64,000 nt of DNA from UBA8337 sp963932545 (GCA_963932545.1 CAWVRH010000011.1:1-64000), one strand, 5' to 3'. Positions 34,039-42,577 are shown, numbered from the stretch's first letter. The notes: generated by a model from the sequence alone, not told the origin. Made by a program: numbers and translations.

Positions 34039-35136
34039 ATGGGATTTAAATGCGGTATTGTTGGCCTGCCCAACGTAGGCAAATCGACCCTGTTCAATGC
34101 ATTGACGAAAACCGCCAATGCCCAAGCAGCCAATTTTCCTTTCTGCACCATTGAGCCAAATGTCGGCGATGTGGCCGTGCCCGACGAGCGCCTAGATGCG
34201 CTAGCCGAGATAGCCCAATCCGCCACCCGCATTCCGACTCGCCTTAGCTTTGTCGACATTGCTGGGCTGGTTCGCGGCGCCTCGAAGGGCGAAGGGCTGG
34301 GCAATCAATTTTTGGCCAACATTCGCGAAGTCGACGCTATTGCCCATGTGTTGCGCTGTTTTGAAGACGACGACATCACCCATGTGGAAGGCGCCATTAA
34401 CCCGCTTTCCGATGCCGATGTGGTGGAAACCGAGCTGATGCTGGCCGATTTGGAAAGCTTAGAGAAACGCGACGCTAGCTTGCGCAAAAAATCATCGTCC
34501 AAAGATAAAGACGCCGCTGCCGAGTTGGAACTGGTGGAATTGGCTCTGGCTGAATTGCGCGAAGGCCGTCCGGCACGCAACGCCGATATTCCCGAAGACC
34601 GCCAACGCGAGTATAATAACTTGCAGCTAATCACCTCCAAACCGGTGATTTATGTCTGCAACGTAGAAGAAGATAGCGCCGGAAGCGGCAATAGTCTGTC
34701 GGCCAAAGTCGCCGAACGCGCCGCCAGCGAAGGCGCGCAAAGCGTGGTTATCTCCGCGCGTATCGAAGAAGAATTGGCGCAATTAGACGATGCCGAACGC
34801 CTAGAATATCTCGAAAGCCTTGGGCTTGCCGAGCCCGGCCTCAACCGGCTCATTCGCCAAGGCTATGCGCTGTTGAAGCTGATCACTTATTTCACCGCTG
34901 GCCCCAAAGAAGCGCGCGCTTGGACGGTTGCCGACGGCTCGTCCGCGCCGCAAGCGGCTGGCGTCATCCATACCGATTTTGAACGAGGCTTCATTAAAGC
35001 CGAGACCATTGGCTATGGCGATTATGTGGAGCATAAAGGCGAACAAGGCGCGCGTGACGCAGGTCGCCTGCGCCAAGAAGGCAAAGACTACATCGTCAAA
35101 GATGGCGATGTGATGCTGTTCCGCTTTAACGTTTAG
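34039..35136 (+). CDS. ychF: redox-regulated ribosome-binding ATPase YchF (OLA1)
   Basis: A 365-residue Obg-family P-loop NTPase. G1 is GLPNVGKST (9-17), G3 is FVDIAGLVRGASKGEGLG, and the G4 position reads NVEE (in YVCNVEEDS), the non-canonical form that makes YchF prefer ATP. The coiled-coil insert lies around 130-175, and the C-terminal TGS domain contains RAWTVADGSSAPQAAGVIH. The last 11 bp overlap a small gene on the opposite strand. Confidence 0.95.
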   Translation: MGFKCGIVGLPNVGKSTLFNALTKTANAQAANFPFCTIEPNVGDVAVPDERLDALAEIAQSATRIPTRLSFVDIAGLVRGASKGEGLGNQFLANIREVDAIAHVLRCFEDDDITHVEGAINPLSDADVVETELMLADLESLEKRDASLRKKSSSKDKDAAAELELVELALAELREGRPARNADIPEDRQREYNNLQLITSKPVIYVCNVEEDSAGSGNSLSAKVAERAASEGAQSVVISARIEEELAQLDDAERLEYLESLGLAEPGLNRLIRQGYALLKLITYFTAGPKEARAWTVADGSSAPQAAGVIHTDFERGFIKAETIGYGDYVEHKGEQGARDAGRLRQEGKDYIVKDGDVMLFRFNV

Positions 35137-35314
35137 CGGCTTCCTCGTCTTGGTCTAGGTCGGCCTTGTGTCTTGCTTTCAGCAAAATCCAGAAGACGAT
35201 GGCACCAATGGCCGCGCCACTGAGCCACATTTGCGTTCCGCCGCCGAGGGTGGAAACCCATACTGTTGCCATTAAACCGCCTGCCACCAGTGGCAGAAAT
35301 AGATGTAGAGCCAT
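35126..35314 (-). CDS. small two-helix membrane protein (62 aa), unknown
   Basis: A 62-residue frame with two hydrophobic segments (about 3-22 and 29-46) and a charged C-terminal tail rich in Asp, Glu and Lys. A GAGGAG site 8-9 nt upstream of ATG supports translation. It converges with and overlaps the ychF end by 11 bp. I do not recognise the family. Confidence 0.6.
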   Translation of the reverse strand: MALHLFLPLVAGGLMATVWVSTLGGGTQMWLSGAAIGAIVFWILLKARHKADLDQDEEAAKR

Positions 35315-35378
35315 TGTCTCGCTCCTCTTATTATTTTTAAGACCTTAAGCGTGGCAGGTTAGCGCCTGTTTTGTCCAT

Positions 35379-35414
35379 AAAAAAACCCCACCCTGTTTTC
35401 ACAGAGCGGGGTTT
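35379..35414 (-). terminator. strong intrinsic terminator of petABC
   Basis: On the minus strand arms 35401-35414 and 35383-35396 pair over 14 bp (two G-U) with a GAAA tetraloop, followed by seven T residues. It lies 23 bp past the petC stop. The plus strand also has TTTGTTTT after the stem, so it may act in both directions. Confidence 0.88.
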
Positions 35415-35436
35415 GTTTTGGGTCTTTTCGGGCTTG

Positions 35437-36213
35437 CTAGTGCAAGTCAGCCCAGATTTTGCGCATCGAGGCATACATCAGACCGGCAAAAATTGCCAAG
35501 TAAATAAGCACCATGAAGCCAGCCCGCTTACGCGCTTCCAGCTCAGGCTCGGCCGCCCAATTGAGGAAATGCGTAACGTCGAGAGACATCTGCTCTACGC
35601 TCGCGACTGTGCCGTCGCCATACTCGAGAAGGTCTTCCATCAAAGGCGATGGCATAGCGATTTTGCCGCCCGCCATATATGGATTGTAATACAGACCGGG
35701 ACGCATTTCGACGCCCTCTGGAGCCTCTTGATAGCCGGTCAGCAGCGCATGGATATAGTCAGGGCCACCCGAACGGGCTTTATTGATTAGGCTCAAGTCG
35801 GGAGGATAAGCGCCACCATTGGACGCGCGTGCCGCATTGTCATTGGAATATGGCGCGACGAAACGGTCGGATGATAAAGCCTCGCGCTCATACATATCGC
35901 CATAATCGTCTGGCCCATCTTCGACCATATATTCTTTCGCAATCGCCTTTACTTCGGCTTCGCTGAATTCAGGCCCACCCTCTTGAGACAGATTGCGGAA
36001 CGAGAGTTGGTTCATCGAATGGCAGCTCGCGCAGACCTCTTTATAGACCTGATACCCACGCCGCAGCGCATCGCGATCATAGGTGCCGAGAGGGCCGTTA
36101 AAGCTCCAGTCGATAACCGCAGGGTGTTTGGCATCTCCAGCCGCTTGTGCCGGTGCGATGAAGCTCATCGCCACAACACTCGCCCCAAGAATGGTTTTTA
36201 TTGCTTTACGCAT
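35437..36213 (-). CDS. petC: cytochrome c1 of the bc1 complex
   Basis: A 258-residue membrane-anchored c-type cytochrome. A cleavable signal peptide (about 1-25, ending AQA) is followed by the haem-binding CASCH at 61-65, an internal PGLYYNPYMAGGKIAMPSPL region carrying the distal Met ligand, and a C-terminal anchor helix (about 230-250). It passes electrons from the Rieske protein to soluble or membrane cytochrome c. It is the last gene of petABC, 20 nt after petB. Confidence 0.96.
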   Translation of the reverse strand: MRKAIKTILGASVVAMSFIAPAQAAGDAKHPAVIDWSFNGPLGTYDRDALRRGYQVYKEVCASCHSMNQLSFRNLSQEGGPEFSEAEVKAIAKEYMVEDGPDDYGDMYEREALSSDRFVAPYSNDNAARASNGGAYPPDLSLINKARSGGPDYIHALLTGYQEAPEGVEMRPGLYYNPYMAGGKIAMPSPLMEDLLEYGDGTVASVEQMSLDVTHFLNWAAEPELEARKRAGFMVLIYLAIFAGLMYASMRKIWADLH

Positions 36214-36233
36214 GTTTTCTTCCCCCTCAGAGC

Positions 36234-37466
36234 CTATTCGGCAGGTTTTGCGGCCAAGACTGGCTCAGAAATGGATTCCGGTATCGCCTTCGGTTTTTCC
36301 ACCAAGCCCAACACTGGCAGAACGACCAGGAAGTGCGCGAAGTAGTAAATCGTGCCGATACGAGCCAGAACAATGTAAATGCCCTCGGCTGGTTGCGCGC
36401 CCAAATAGCCGAGCAGCAAACAGTCGAGAATGAACAACACATAGAACTGACGGAACAGTGGACGATAGCGCGCCGAACGCACTTTCGATGTGTCCAACCA
36501 TGGCAGCAAGAAGAGAACGAAAATCGCTCCAAACATCAAGGCCACGCCGCCTAGCTTATCGGGTACCGCGCGCAAAATGGCGTAAAACGGCAACAGATAC
36601 CATTCCGGCACAATATGCGCTGGCGTCACCAGCGGATTGGCTGGGATGTAGTTATCTGCATGGCCCAAAACATTTGGCGCAAAGAAGATGAAGTAAGAGA
36701 ACAAGATGAGGAACAAGGATAGCGCAAAGCCATCTTTCACCGTGTAATACGGGTGGAAAGGTATCGTATCTTGTTTGCTTTTCACGGAGATGCCGGTCGG
36801 GTTGTTATTGCCCGGCACGTGCAGCGCCCAAATGTGCAGGATTACCACACCGAAAATCAGGAACGGGATGAGATAATGCAACGAGAAGAAACGGTTCAGC
36901 GTTGGGTTATCAACCGAATAACCGCCCCATAGCCAAATCGCGATGTTCTCGCCAATCAGCGGAATAGCGCCAAACAGATTGGTAATCACGGTCGCGCCCC
37001 AGAGGCTCATTTGACCCCATGGCAAAACATAGCCCATGAAAGCCGCAGCCATCATCAACAGATAAATCACAACGCCCAAAATCCACAGGACTTCGCGCGG
37101 CGCTTTATAGGAACCGTAATACAGGCCACGGAACATGTGGATGTATACCGCGATGAAGAACATCGATGCGCCATTGGCATGAATATAGCGGATCAACCAA
37201 CCATAGTTCACGTCACGCATAATGTGCTCAACCGAGTTAAAGGCAAAATCGACATGCGGCGTGTAATGCATGGCGAGGATGATGCCTGTGATGATTTGTG
37301 TGACCAAGCAGAACGTCAAAATACCGCCAAAAGTCCACCAATAGTTGAGGTTCTTCGGGGTTGGATAATCAACGAAGCTGTCATGTGCCAAACGCAGAAT
37401 AGGCAGACGTGTGTCTAGCCATTGCGTAAAACCTGTACCTGGATTGTAAGTGCTTTCACCGCTCAT
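36234..37466 (-). CDS. petB: cytochrome b of the bc1 complex
   Basis: A 410-residue polytopic protein carrying both b haems and the quinol oxidation and reduction sites. WLIRYIHANGASMFFIAVYIHM and FFSLHYLIPFLIFGVVILH contain the paired haem histidines (quoted as regions), and the Qo-site PEWY is present in IVPEWYLLPFYAILR. Length and about eight membrane segments are normal. The gene lies between petA (10 nt) and petC (20 nt). Confidence 0.96.
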   Translation of the reverse strand: MSGESTYNPGTGFTQWLDTRLPILRLAHDSFVDYPTPKNLNYWWTFGGILTFCLVTQIITGIILAMHYTPHVDFAFNSVEHIMRDVNYGWLIRYIHANGASMFFIAVYIHMFRGLYYGSYKAPREVLWILGVVIYLLMMAAAFMGYVLPWGQMSLWGATVITNLFGAIPLIGENIAIWLWGGYSVDNPTLNRFFSLHYLIPFLIFGVVILHIWALHVPGNNNPTGISVKSKQDTIPFHPYYTVKDGFALSLFLILFSYFIFFAPNVLGHADNYIPANPLVTPAHIVPEWYLLPFYAILRAVPDKLGGVALMFGAIFVLFLLPWLDTSKVRSARYRPLFRQFYVLFILDCLLLGYLGAQPAEGIYIVLARIGTIYYFAHFLVVLPVLGLVEKPKAIPESISEPVLAAKPAE

Positions 37467-37476
37467 GGGTCAGTTC

Positions 37477-38004
37477 CTATCCAATTTTAATGCGTGTATC
37501 GTTGACGAATTCGTAAGCTGGCACTTCTAAGTTTTTCGGTGCCGGGCCTTTGCGAATGCGCCCTGATGTATCGTAATGCGATCCATGGCATGGGCAGAAC
37601 CAGCCATTAAAGTCGCCAGACTGGCCCAGAGGCACGCAACCCAAATGGGTGCAAATGCCGACCATAACCAGCCATTCGTCTTTTTGAACGCGCTCGGCAT
37701 CGCCTTGCGGGTCTGGTAAATCCGTTACCGCGACGGCGCGGGCTTCGGTGATTTCGGCTTCTGTGCGGCGGCGGATAAATACCGGCTTGCCGCGCCATGT
37801 GACCGTAATGGATTGCCCCGTCTCAACGCTCGACAGGTCGACCTCGATGGACGCCAATGCTTTCACGGAAGCATCTGGGTTCATTTGGTGAACCAGTGGC
37901 CACACCACATTGGCAACGCCTACAGCCGCAAATGCGCCTGTCGCCAAATACAAAAAGTCTCGACGATTTGGTTGCTCAGCTGTTGGCTTGTCTTGTTCCG
38001 CCAT
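37477..38004 (-). CDS. petA: Rieske iron-sulfur protein of the bc1 complex
   Basis: A 175-residue protein. The N terminus has a twin-arginine signal-anchor (R14-R15, then a hydrophobic helix to about 38). The [2Fe-2S] ligands are C118/H120 in CTHLGC and C137/H140 in CPCHGSH, with C123 and C139 as the disulfide pair. ATG 38004 has AAGGAG about 8 nt upstream; the longer frame to 38121 has no ribosome site. First gene of petABC, divergent from hemF. Confidence 0.96.
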   Translation of the reverse strand: MAEQDKPTAEQPNRRDFLYLATGAFAAVGVANVVWPLVHQMNPDASVKALASIEVDLSSVETGQSITVTWRGKPVFIRRRTEAEITEARAVAVTDLPDPQGDAERVQKDEWLVMVGICTHLGCVPLGQSGDFNGWFCPCHGSHYDTSGRIRKGPAPKNLEVPAYEFVNDTRIKIG

Positions 38005-38208
38005 AATGCTCTCCTTGTTGCGCCCGATTGCTTGCTCTTTATATACAAGCCAAGATTGAGGGCAAACTACAGGCTCAGGCCTGCAGACATAATGTGTCAC
38101 CATGACGCACAAAACCATCAATTCCTTGCTTGCACAAAGATAGATAAAGCATTGTTATTGCTATTGGTTTTAAAAGGCGCCATATTTGGTGACGAAAGTG
38201 GGGAAAAA
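38005..38208. promoter_or_regulatory. petA/hemF divergent regulatory region
   Basis: This 204-bp region separates the bc1 operon from the haem gene hemF. For petA a candidate promoter TTGCCC (38060-38065)-N16-TATAAA (38038-38043) is seen on the minus strand. For hemF I see only AT-rich sequence without a clear hexamer pair, and no FNR-type TTGAT-N4-ATCAA site. Confidence 0.45.
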
Positions 38209-39063
38209 GTGAATCAAGATCTGTGGAATCAGCGCAAAAAAACCGCATCTGACTGGTTTCAGTCATTGCGAGACACTTTGTGTGAAAGCCTCGAATCACT
38301 GGAACCCGATGGCGCTGTTTTTGAGCGAAAAAAATGGCAACGCGGAGATGGCGCCCAAGACCTAGGCGGCGGCGAAATGTCGATGCTACACGGGTCGGCT
38401 TTTGAAAAAGCAGGCGTGCATATTTCTACCGTGCATGGCGAGTTCTCCGAAGACTTCCGCAAACAAGTGGCCGGCGCCGAAGACGACCCAAGGTTTTGGG
38501 CCTCTGGCATTTCGGTTATCATTCACCCCACCAACCCCAATGCGCCCACCGCCCATATGAACACCCGCATGGTGGTAACGACCAAAGGTTGGTTTGGCGG
38601 CGGCGGCGATTTAACGCCCATGCTCGATGCGGCCCGCACCCCCGAACATGAAGACACGGTGGAGTTTCACGCAAAGTATCAAAAGGCCTGCGATAAACAT
38701 GATGCGGACTATTACCCGCGCTTTAAAGCTGAATGCGACGATTATTTTTATCTGCCGCACCGCAAGGAAACCCGTGGCACAGGCGGCATTTTTTATGACC
38801 ATTTGGACAGCGGCGATTGGGACGCAGACTTTTTGTTCACCCAAGATGTCGGGCGCGCTTTCTTAGAATCCTATCCCAAAATTGCCGAACGCCGCATTCA
38901 TCTTCCATTCGACGACAGCCATCGCGACGAGCAATTGGCGCGACGCGGACGCTATGTCGAGTTTAACTTATTGTATGATCGCGGAACTATGTTTGGGCTG
39001 AAGACCGGCGGAAACGTCGAGAGCATTCTGTCGTCCATGCCGCCTGTTGTGAAATGGCCTTAA
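38209..39063 (+). CDS. hemF: oxygen-dependent coproporphyrinogen III oxidase
   Basis: A 284-residue haem-pathway enzyme converting coproporphyrinogen III to protoporphyrinogen IX with O2. Family segments are GGGEMSMLHGSAFEKAGV, NPNAPTAHMNTR, GGGGDLTPML, HRKETRGTGGIFYDHL and RRGRYVEFNLLYDRGT. No ATG fits the usual N terminus, so the GTG at 38209 with GGGG 6 nt upstream is chosen; the frame stays open to 37813 through petA on the other strand and that extension is not believed. It requires oxygen, in keeping with aerobic respiration through the adjacent bc1 complex. Confidence 0.92.
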   Translation: MNQDLWNQRKKTASDWFQSLRDTLCESLESLEPDGAVFERKKWQRGDGAQDLGGGEMSMLHGSAFEKAGVHISTVHGEFSEDFRKQVAGAEDDPRFWASGISVIIHPTNPNAPTAHMNTRMVVTTKGWFGGGGDLTPMLDAARTPEHEDTVEFHAKYQKACDKHDADYYPRFKAECDDYFYLPHRKETRGTGGIFYDHLDSGDWDADFLFTQDVGRAFLESYPKIAERRIHLPFDDSHRDEQLARRGRYVEFNLLYDRGTMFGLKTGGNVESILSSMPPVVKWP

Positions 39064-39065
39064 AG

Positions 39066-40319
39066 CTATTTTTCCATTCGCACGAGTAACTCCGCCGCAA
39101 CAGCCGCCTCATCGGGGAACCCTTGCTCCACCCACCAAGCTTCTATCAAACGAGACATAACGCCCATGGTCGGTCCATTGGGCAGACCTGCGGCTTGCAT
39201 CATCGCGCCGGTTAGCGGAAACTTTGGCCGTTGATAGGCCTCGGCTTGGCGCACGGCGGCTTGTAAAAGCGCCGCATCCCCCTGCCCTTTGGCACAAGCG
39301 AGATAAGCGCGGTCGACCACAGCCACGGGCCCATCGACATAAAAGGCTTCCTCCAAGGCGCGCCCCTCTGGGGCTTCTTCCAAGGCGCGCCCCTCTGGGG
39401 CTTTGGAAGAACCGGCGGGTAAAGCGGCGCGTATCCGCTCGGCTTGCTTGTTGGATAGGCGCAAAGTTTTGGCCAAACCCGCGCCCGAGGCGGCATCGGG
39501 CAGCAGCGCCATCAGCCGCAATATCGGGTCGTCGCTCAAAGCCACCATCGCGTCTAAAGCGTCGAAACCTTGCGGGTTTAGCTCCAAAATGGCTGGCAAT
39601 AAACCCGCCGCCTGCATGGCGCGCGCAGCCTTTTGCGCCGAGGCCAAGCTCATAATTTTTAGCATTTCAGCCTGACGGCGTTCGCCCGACAACGTCGCCA
39701 TCGAAGGCGCGGTGGCGGCACAGGCGGCTAAGGCTTCAGCGTCTAAATCGGCCTCTGGCGTGAGCCGGAAATGAAACCGGAAATAACGCAAAACCCGCAA
39801 ATAATCTTCTTCGATGCGCGCGCGCGCCTCTCCGATGAAGCGCACATGGTTGGCTTTGATATCGTCCAGCCCCTGTCGCGTTGGGTCGTATAGGGTGCCA
39901 TCGGCATCGGCATAAAGCGCGTTCATGGTGAAATCGCGCCGCGCCGCATCGGCTTGCCAATCTTGGGTGAAGGCGACCTCAGCATGGCGCCCATCGGTGG
40001 TCACATCGACGCGCAGGCTGGTGATTTCATAAATCAGCGTGGCGTCTTCTGTGTGAACAATCGCTGACACAGTGCCATGGCGAAGGCCCGTGCCTACAAC
40101 TTTGAGACCCGCCGCTTTTAGCCGCTCCATGACTTTCTCTGGCGCCAGATTGGTGGCCATATCGACTTCTGTATCGCGCCCGGCCACTTGCAAAAGCGTA
40201 TCGCGCACGCAGCCGCCAACGCAACGCGTGATGGCGCCGTCTGCGTTTAAAGTTTGCAGCAGCTCTTGCGTCTCTGGCCGCGTTAACCATTGGCTATGCT
40301 TTTTGTCTAATTGGGTCAT
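39066..40319 (-). CDS. cca: CCA tRNA nucleotidyltransferase
   Basis: A 417-residue class II nucleotidyltransferase that adds or repairs the tRNA 3' CCA. The head domain has GGCVRD, the metal-binding D-x-D pair in RDTEVDMATN and RRDFTMNALYAD; the ERxxxE-like neck motif is in ARIEEDYLRVLRYFRFHFRL (20-residue excerpt). An unusual feature is a 27-bp in-frame tandem duplication giving two copies of the APEGRALEE nonapeptide near residues 315-333. The tRNA in this window encodes its own CCA, so the enzyme may act mainly in repair. Last gene of a five-gene minus-strand operon. Confidence 0.92.
   Translation of the reverse strand: MTQLDKKHSQWLTRPETQELLQTLNADGAITRCVGGCVRDTLLQVAGRDTEVDMATNLAPEKVMERLKAAGLKVVGTGLRHGTVSAIVHTEDATLIYEITSLRVDVTTDGRHAEVAFTQDWQADAARRDFTMNALYADADGTLYDPTRQGLDDIKANHVRFIGEARARIEEDYLRVLRYFRFHFRLTPEADLDAEALAACAATAPSMATLSGERRQAEMLKIMSLASAQKAARAMQAAGLLPAILELNPQGFDALDAMVALSDDPILRLMALLPDAASGAGLAKTLRLSNKQAERIRAALPAGSSKAPEGRALEEAPEGRALEEAFYVDGPVAVVDRAYLACAKGQGDAALLQAAVRQAEAYQRPKFPLTGAMMQAAGLPNGPTMGVMSRLIEAWWVEQGFPDEAAVAAELLVRMEK
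39345..39398. repeat. 27-bp in-frame tandem duplication inside cca
   Basis: Two 27-bp units (39345-39371 and 39372-39398) differ at one base and encode the same nine residues. It is a recent-looking slippage duplication in the C-terminal part of the gene. Confidence 0.9.
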
Positions 40320-40332
40320 TGTGCCCGAAAGC

Positions 40333-40590
40333 CTATTCGAAACGACCGGGCACAATTTTCCCGTCTTCTAGATAAGGCGCAGTGTAATTGCCGCTTGGTG
40401 CATTGCCGGTGCTAATTCGATAGCTCACCAGACTGGCCACAACCAAAGCCAACCCGATGAGGGCGGCGGCGGCGTATCGCTTGCGCAATTTATCGCTTGG
40501 CTGGCTAGACGTGATAAACTGTGTCCATGCCCAGACGATAAAAAACGGAGTCAGGAATAACACCAAATTTATCACAAGTATTCTTATCAT
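40333..40590 (-). CDS. small membrane protein of DUF6111 type
   Basis: An 85-residue protein with two hydrophobic helices (about 3-22 and 40-60), followed by YRISTGNAPSGNYTAPYLEDGKIVPG (shown here split by description: a YRIS start and a VPGRFE end). This matches my memory of DUF6111, restricted to alphaproteobacteria and of unknown function. It overlaps the Nudix gene by ATGA and is followed by cca after 13 nt, so it is a fixed operon member. Confidence 0.7.
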   Translation of the reverse strand: MIRILVINLVLFLTPFFIVWAWTQFITSSQPSDKLRKRYAAAALIGLALVVASLVSYRISTGNAPSGNYTAPYLEDGKIVPGRFE

Positions 40591-41267
40591 CGCGCCAACC
40601 TCCGGCTCATGTGCATCAGCATACCTGCTGTGGCTCCCCAAATATTATAGCCCTCAAACTGCAAAGAATAATAGTGGCGCGTTTTGCCCCCCCACTCGCC
40701 CGAGTGGCGTTCATAGCGTTGCGCGTCGAGCGCCAGACTGGCAGGGACTTCAAAAATATCCGCCACTTCATTGGTGTCTGGCGTCAGGGAAAAGCCGGGC
40801 CGGATGAAACCAACGACGGGCAAAATCAAAAAACCTGTACCCGTTTGATAGGTATCGAGAAAACCAGCCACTTCGACAAAGCTTGGGTCGAGACCCGTTT
40901 CTTCGTGGGCTTCGCGCAAAGCCGTCTCAACGGGCGTTGCATCTTGGCTCTCTACTTTGCCGCCCGGAAAAGCCACTTGCCCCGAATGTTTATCGAGATG
41001 GTCGGCGCGCCGCGTCAATAAAATGGTTGGCTCTTGGGCGGGCCCTTTGTCAACCAAGCCAATGAGAACAGCGGCCAAACGCAGGTTTTTGGCAGTTTCC
41101 AGCCATTCGTCGTCTGGCGCCACTGTCCCGATGCTCGCAGAGGCCACTGTTTTAGGGTTAAGAGCGCCATCTACGCTATGGTCGCCGAATTGGCCTTGGC
41201 CGTTGAGTATATCTGGCGAGGGTAAATCAGGATTGACCATCGCGGCAATGCGGCTGCGATAGTCCAT
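40587..41267 (-). CDS. Nudix hydrolase, CoA pyrophosphatase type
   Basis: A 226-residue Nudix enzyme. The Nudix box begins GGKVESQDATPVETALREAH and continues EETGL, a full GX5EX7REUXEEXGU match. The preceding LLTRRADHLDKHSGQVAFPG is the UPF0035 motif of CoA diphosphatases (NudL/Nudt7 type), which cleave CoA to phosphopantetheine and adenosine bisphosphate. ATG 41267 overlaps the DUF1285 stop (TAATG). CoA hydrolysis is assigned by motif only. Confidence 0.85.
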   Translation of the reverse strand: MDYRSRIAAMVNPDLPSPDILNGQGQFGDHSVDGALNPKTVASASIGTVAPDDEWLETAKNLRLAAVLIGLVDKGPAQEPTILLTRRADHLDKHSGQVAFPGGKVESQDATPVETALREAHEETGLDPSFVEVAGFLDTYQTGTGFLILPVVGFIRPGFSLTPDTNEVADIFEVPASLALDAQRYERHSGEWGGKTRHYYSLQFEGYNIWGATAGMLMHMSRRLAR

Positions 41268-41905
41268 TAATCGCTCGCGCCATTCTCGGAATCCATCACC
41301 GCGTCCGCCGAAACGAAAGCGAAAAACTGCCCATGGCTCCAGACACCGAATTGGCCATCCACGACTTCGCATAGCTCTACCAAATCATAAAACACCGCTC
41401 GGCTGATAAGCGCTTCAAGGCGCGCACGAACATGGATGTAAGGCGACGGCTCGTCGGTTTCGGCATCCAGGTAGAAGCGCAACGGATGCTCGGGGCCGGC
41501 TTCGGTAAAATCTCCGACATTGGTTTCAAACCGCAAAACTTGGGTTTGGCCTTTGCCGATAACTGTCATCATCGTGGCAATAAAGGGCGCGTCTTCTACC
41601 TCGACGCGAATTTTTTCCACGGGGGAAACCAGATAATATTCGCCATCTTCGTCATGGCGTAAAATTGTCGAAAAGAGGCGCACTAGCTTTTTACGGCCAA
41701 TCGGTGAATTGGCATAATACCACTGCCCATCGCGGGTGATTTTCATACCGATATCGCCGCAATAGTCGGGCTCCCAAAGATGCACGGGCGGCAGACCTTT
41801 TTCGCCAGTCTGCTTATTCTCGCCAGCCTTCTCGGCATCGGCAATCACCTTCAGCAGCGCGTTGGCTGCTTCGGCGGTGCCATCTTTATTCGCATTTTCC
41901 GACAT
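41267..41905 (-). CDS. DUF1285 domain-containing protein
   Basis: A 212-residue protein of the DUF1285 family (unknown function). Conserved segments are DIGMKITRDGQWYYANSPIG, VRLFSTILRHDEDGEYYLVS and RARLEALISRAVFYDLVELC. No signal peptide or membrane helix is seen; the N-terminal 35 residues are charged and probably flexible. It lies between a GNAT gene (27-nt gap) and the Nudix gene (1-nt overlap). Confidence 0.82.
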   Translation of the reverse strand: MSENANKDGTAEAANALLKVIADAEKAGENKQTGEKGLPPVHLWEPDYCGDIGMKITRDGQWYYANSPIGRKKLVRLFSTILRHDEDGEYYLVSPVEKIRVEVEDAPFIATMMTVIGKGQTQVLRFETNVGDFTEAGPEHPLRFYLDAETDEPSPYIHVRARLEALISRAVFYDLVELCEVVDGQFGVWSHGQFFAFVSADAVMDSENGASD

Positions 41906-41932
41906 ATCTCATTCCCTCTTACAAGAGAGTAT

Positions 41933-42529
41933 TTAGCACAATTCCGGTGCAGGGCGAACCGAACCAACCAAATTGGCACAATCGGTCGCACAATCCTTAG
42001 GGCTATCGGCCTTAGGGCTATCGGCCTTAGGGCTATCGGCCTTAGGGCTATCGGCTTTCGGGCTATCGGCTTTCGGGCTATCGGAAACCATGCCTTTGAC
42101 CAAAAGCCGAGATGGGTCGACTGGCCCCGGTAAGCGCACCGCACGAGGCGCGATCTGAAACCCCGCCCGCTCGTAATAAGGCAAGTCTCCCACCAAAAGC
42201 ACAAATGGAAAGCGCGCCTTATCTACAGCGCCGAGCCCCTTTTGCATCAGCTGTTCCCCGAGCCCCAAGCCCTGATGAGCAGGGTGAACCGCCAAGGGCC
42301 CCAAAAGCAGCGCGGGGGCATCGCCGATGCAAACCGGCCAAAAATTTATTGAACCCATGAGCGAGCCATCTGAGTCTTGCGCACAAAAATGATATTCGGC
42401 AACGGCCACATTGCCCTCGCGCAATCGCTCAGCCGTGCGCGCCAATCGACCCGGCCCAAAACATAGGTCGAGCAAAGCGTCTAAAGAGGCCGCATTTGGG
42501 CAGTGCGAGATGATTTCAAAATGGGTCAT
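41933..42529 (-). CDS. GNAT N-acetyltransferase with pentapeptide-repeat tail
   Basis: A 198-residue YhbS-like acetyltransferase. Motif A, the acetyl-CoA loop, is LAVHPAHQGLGLGEQLM at about 78-94; LVGDLPYYERAGFQIAP is motif B. After the fold ends near residue 150 comes six-fold DSPKA repetition, then a Cys-containing tail (CATDCANLVG). The repeat is encoded by six 15-bp tandem units. The acceptor substrate is unknown. First gene of the operon ending in cca. Confidence 0.82.
   Translation of the reverse strand: MTHFEIISHCPNAASLDALLDLCFGPGRLARTAERLREGNVAVAEYHFCAQDSDGSLMGSINFWPVCIGDAPALLLGPLAVHPAHQGLGLGEQLMQKGLGAVDKARFPFVLLVGDLPYYERAGFQIAPRAVRLPGPVDPSRLLVKGMVSDSPKADSPKADSPKADSPKADSPKADSPKDCATDCANLVGSVRPAPELC
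41996..42085. repeat. six-copy 15-bp tandem repeat in the GNAT gene
   Basis: Six 15-bp units run from 41996 to 42085. Units 1-4 are identical (CTTAGGGCTATCGGC); units 5 and 6 carry TTTCG in place of CTTAG. The unit length is a multiple of three, so copy-number change alters only the number of DSPKA pentapeptides. Confidence 0.95.
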
Positions 42530-42577
42530 GAGGATACCAACGAGATTATATATGGGCTACGCCCGATATTTGTTTTG

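Noticed and set aside
41996..42085. short tandem array as a possible CRISPR
   Set aside because: Units are contiguous 15-mers without spacers and encode a pentapeptide repeat in frame.
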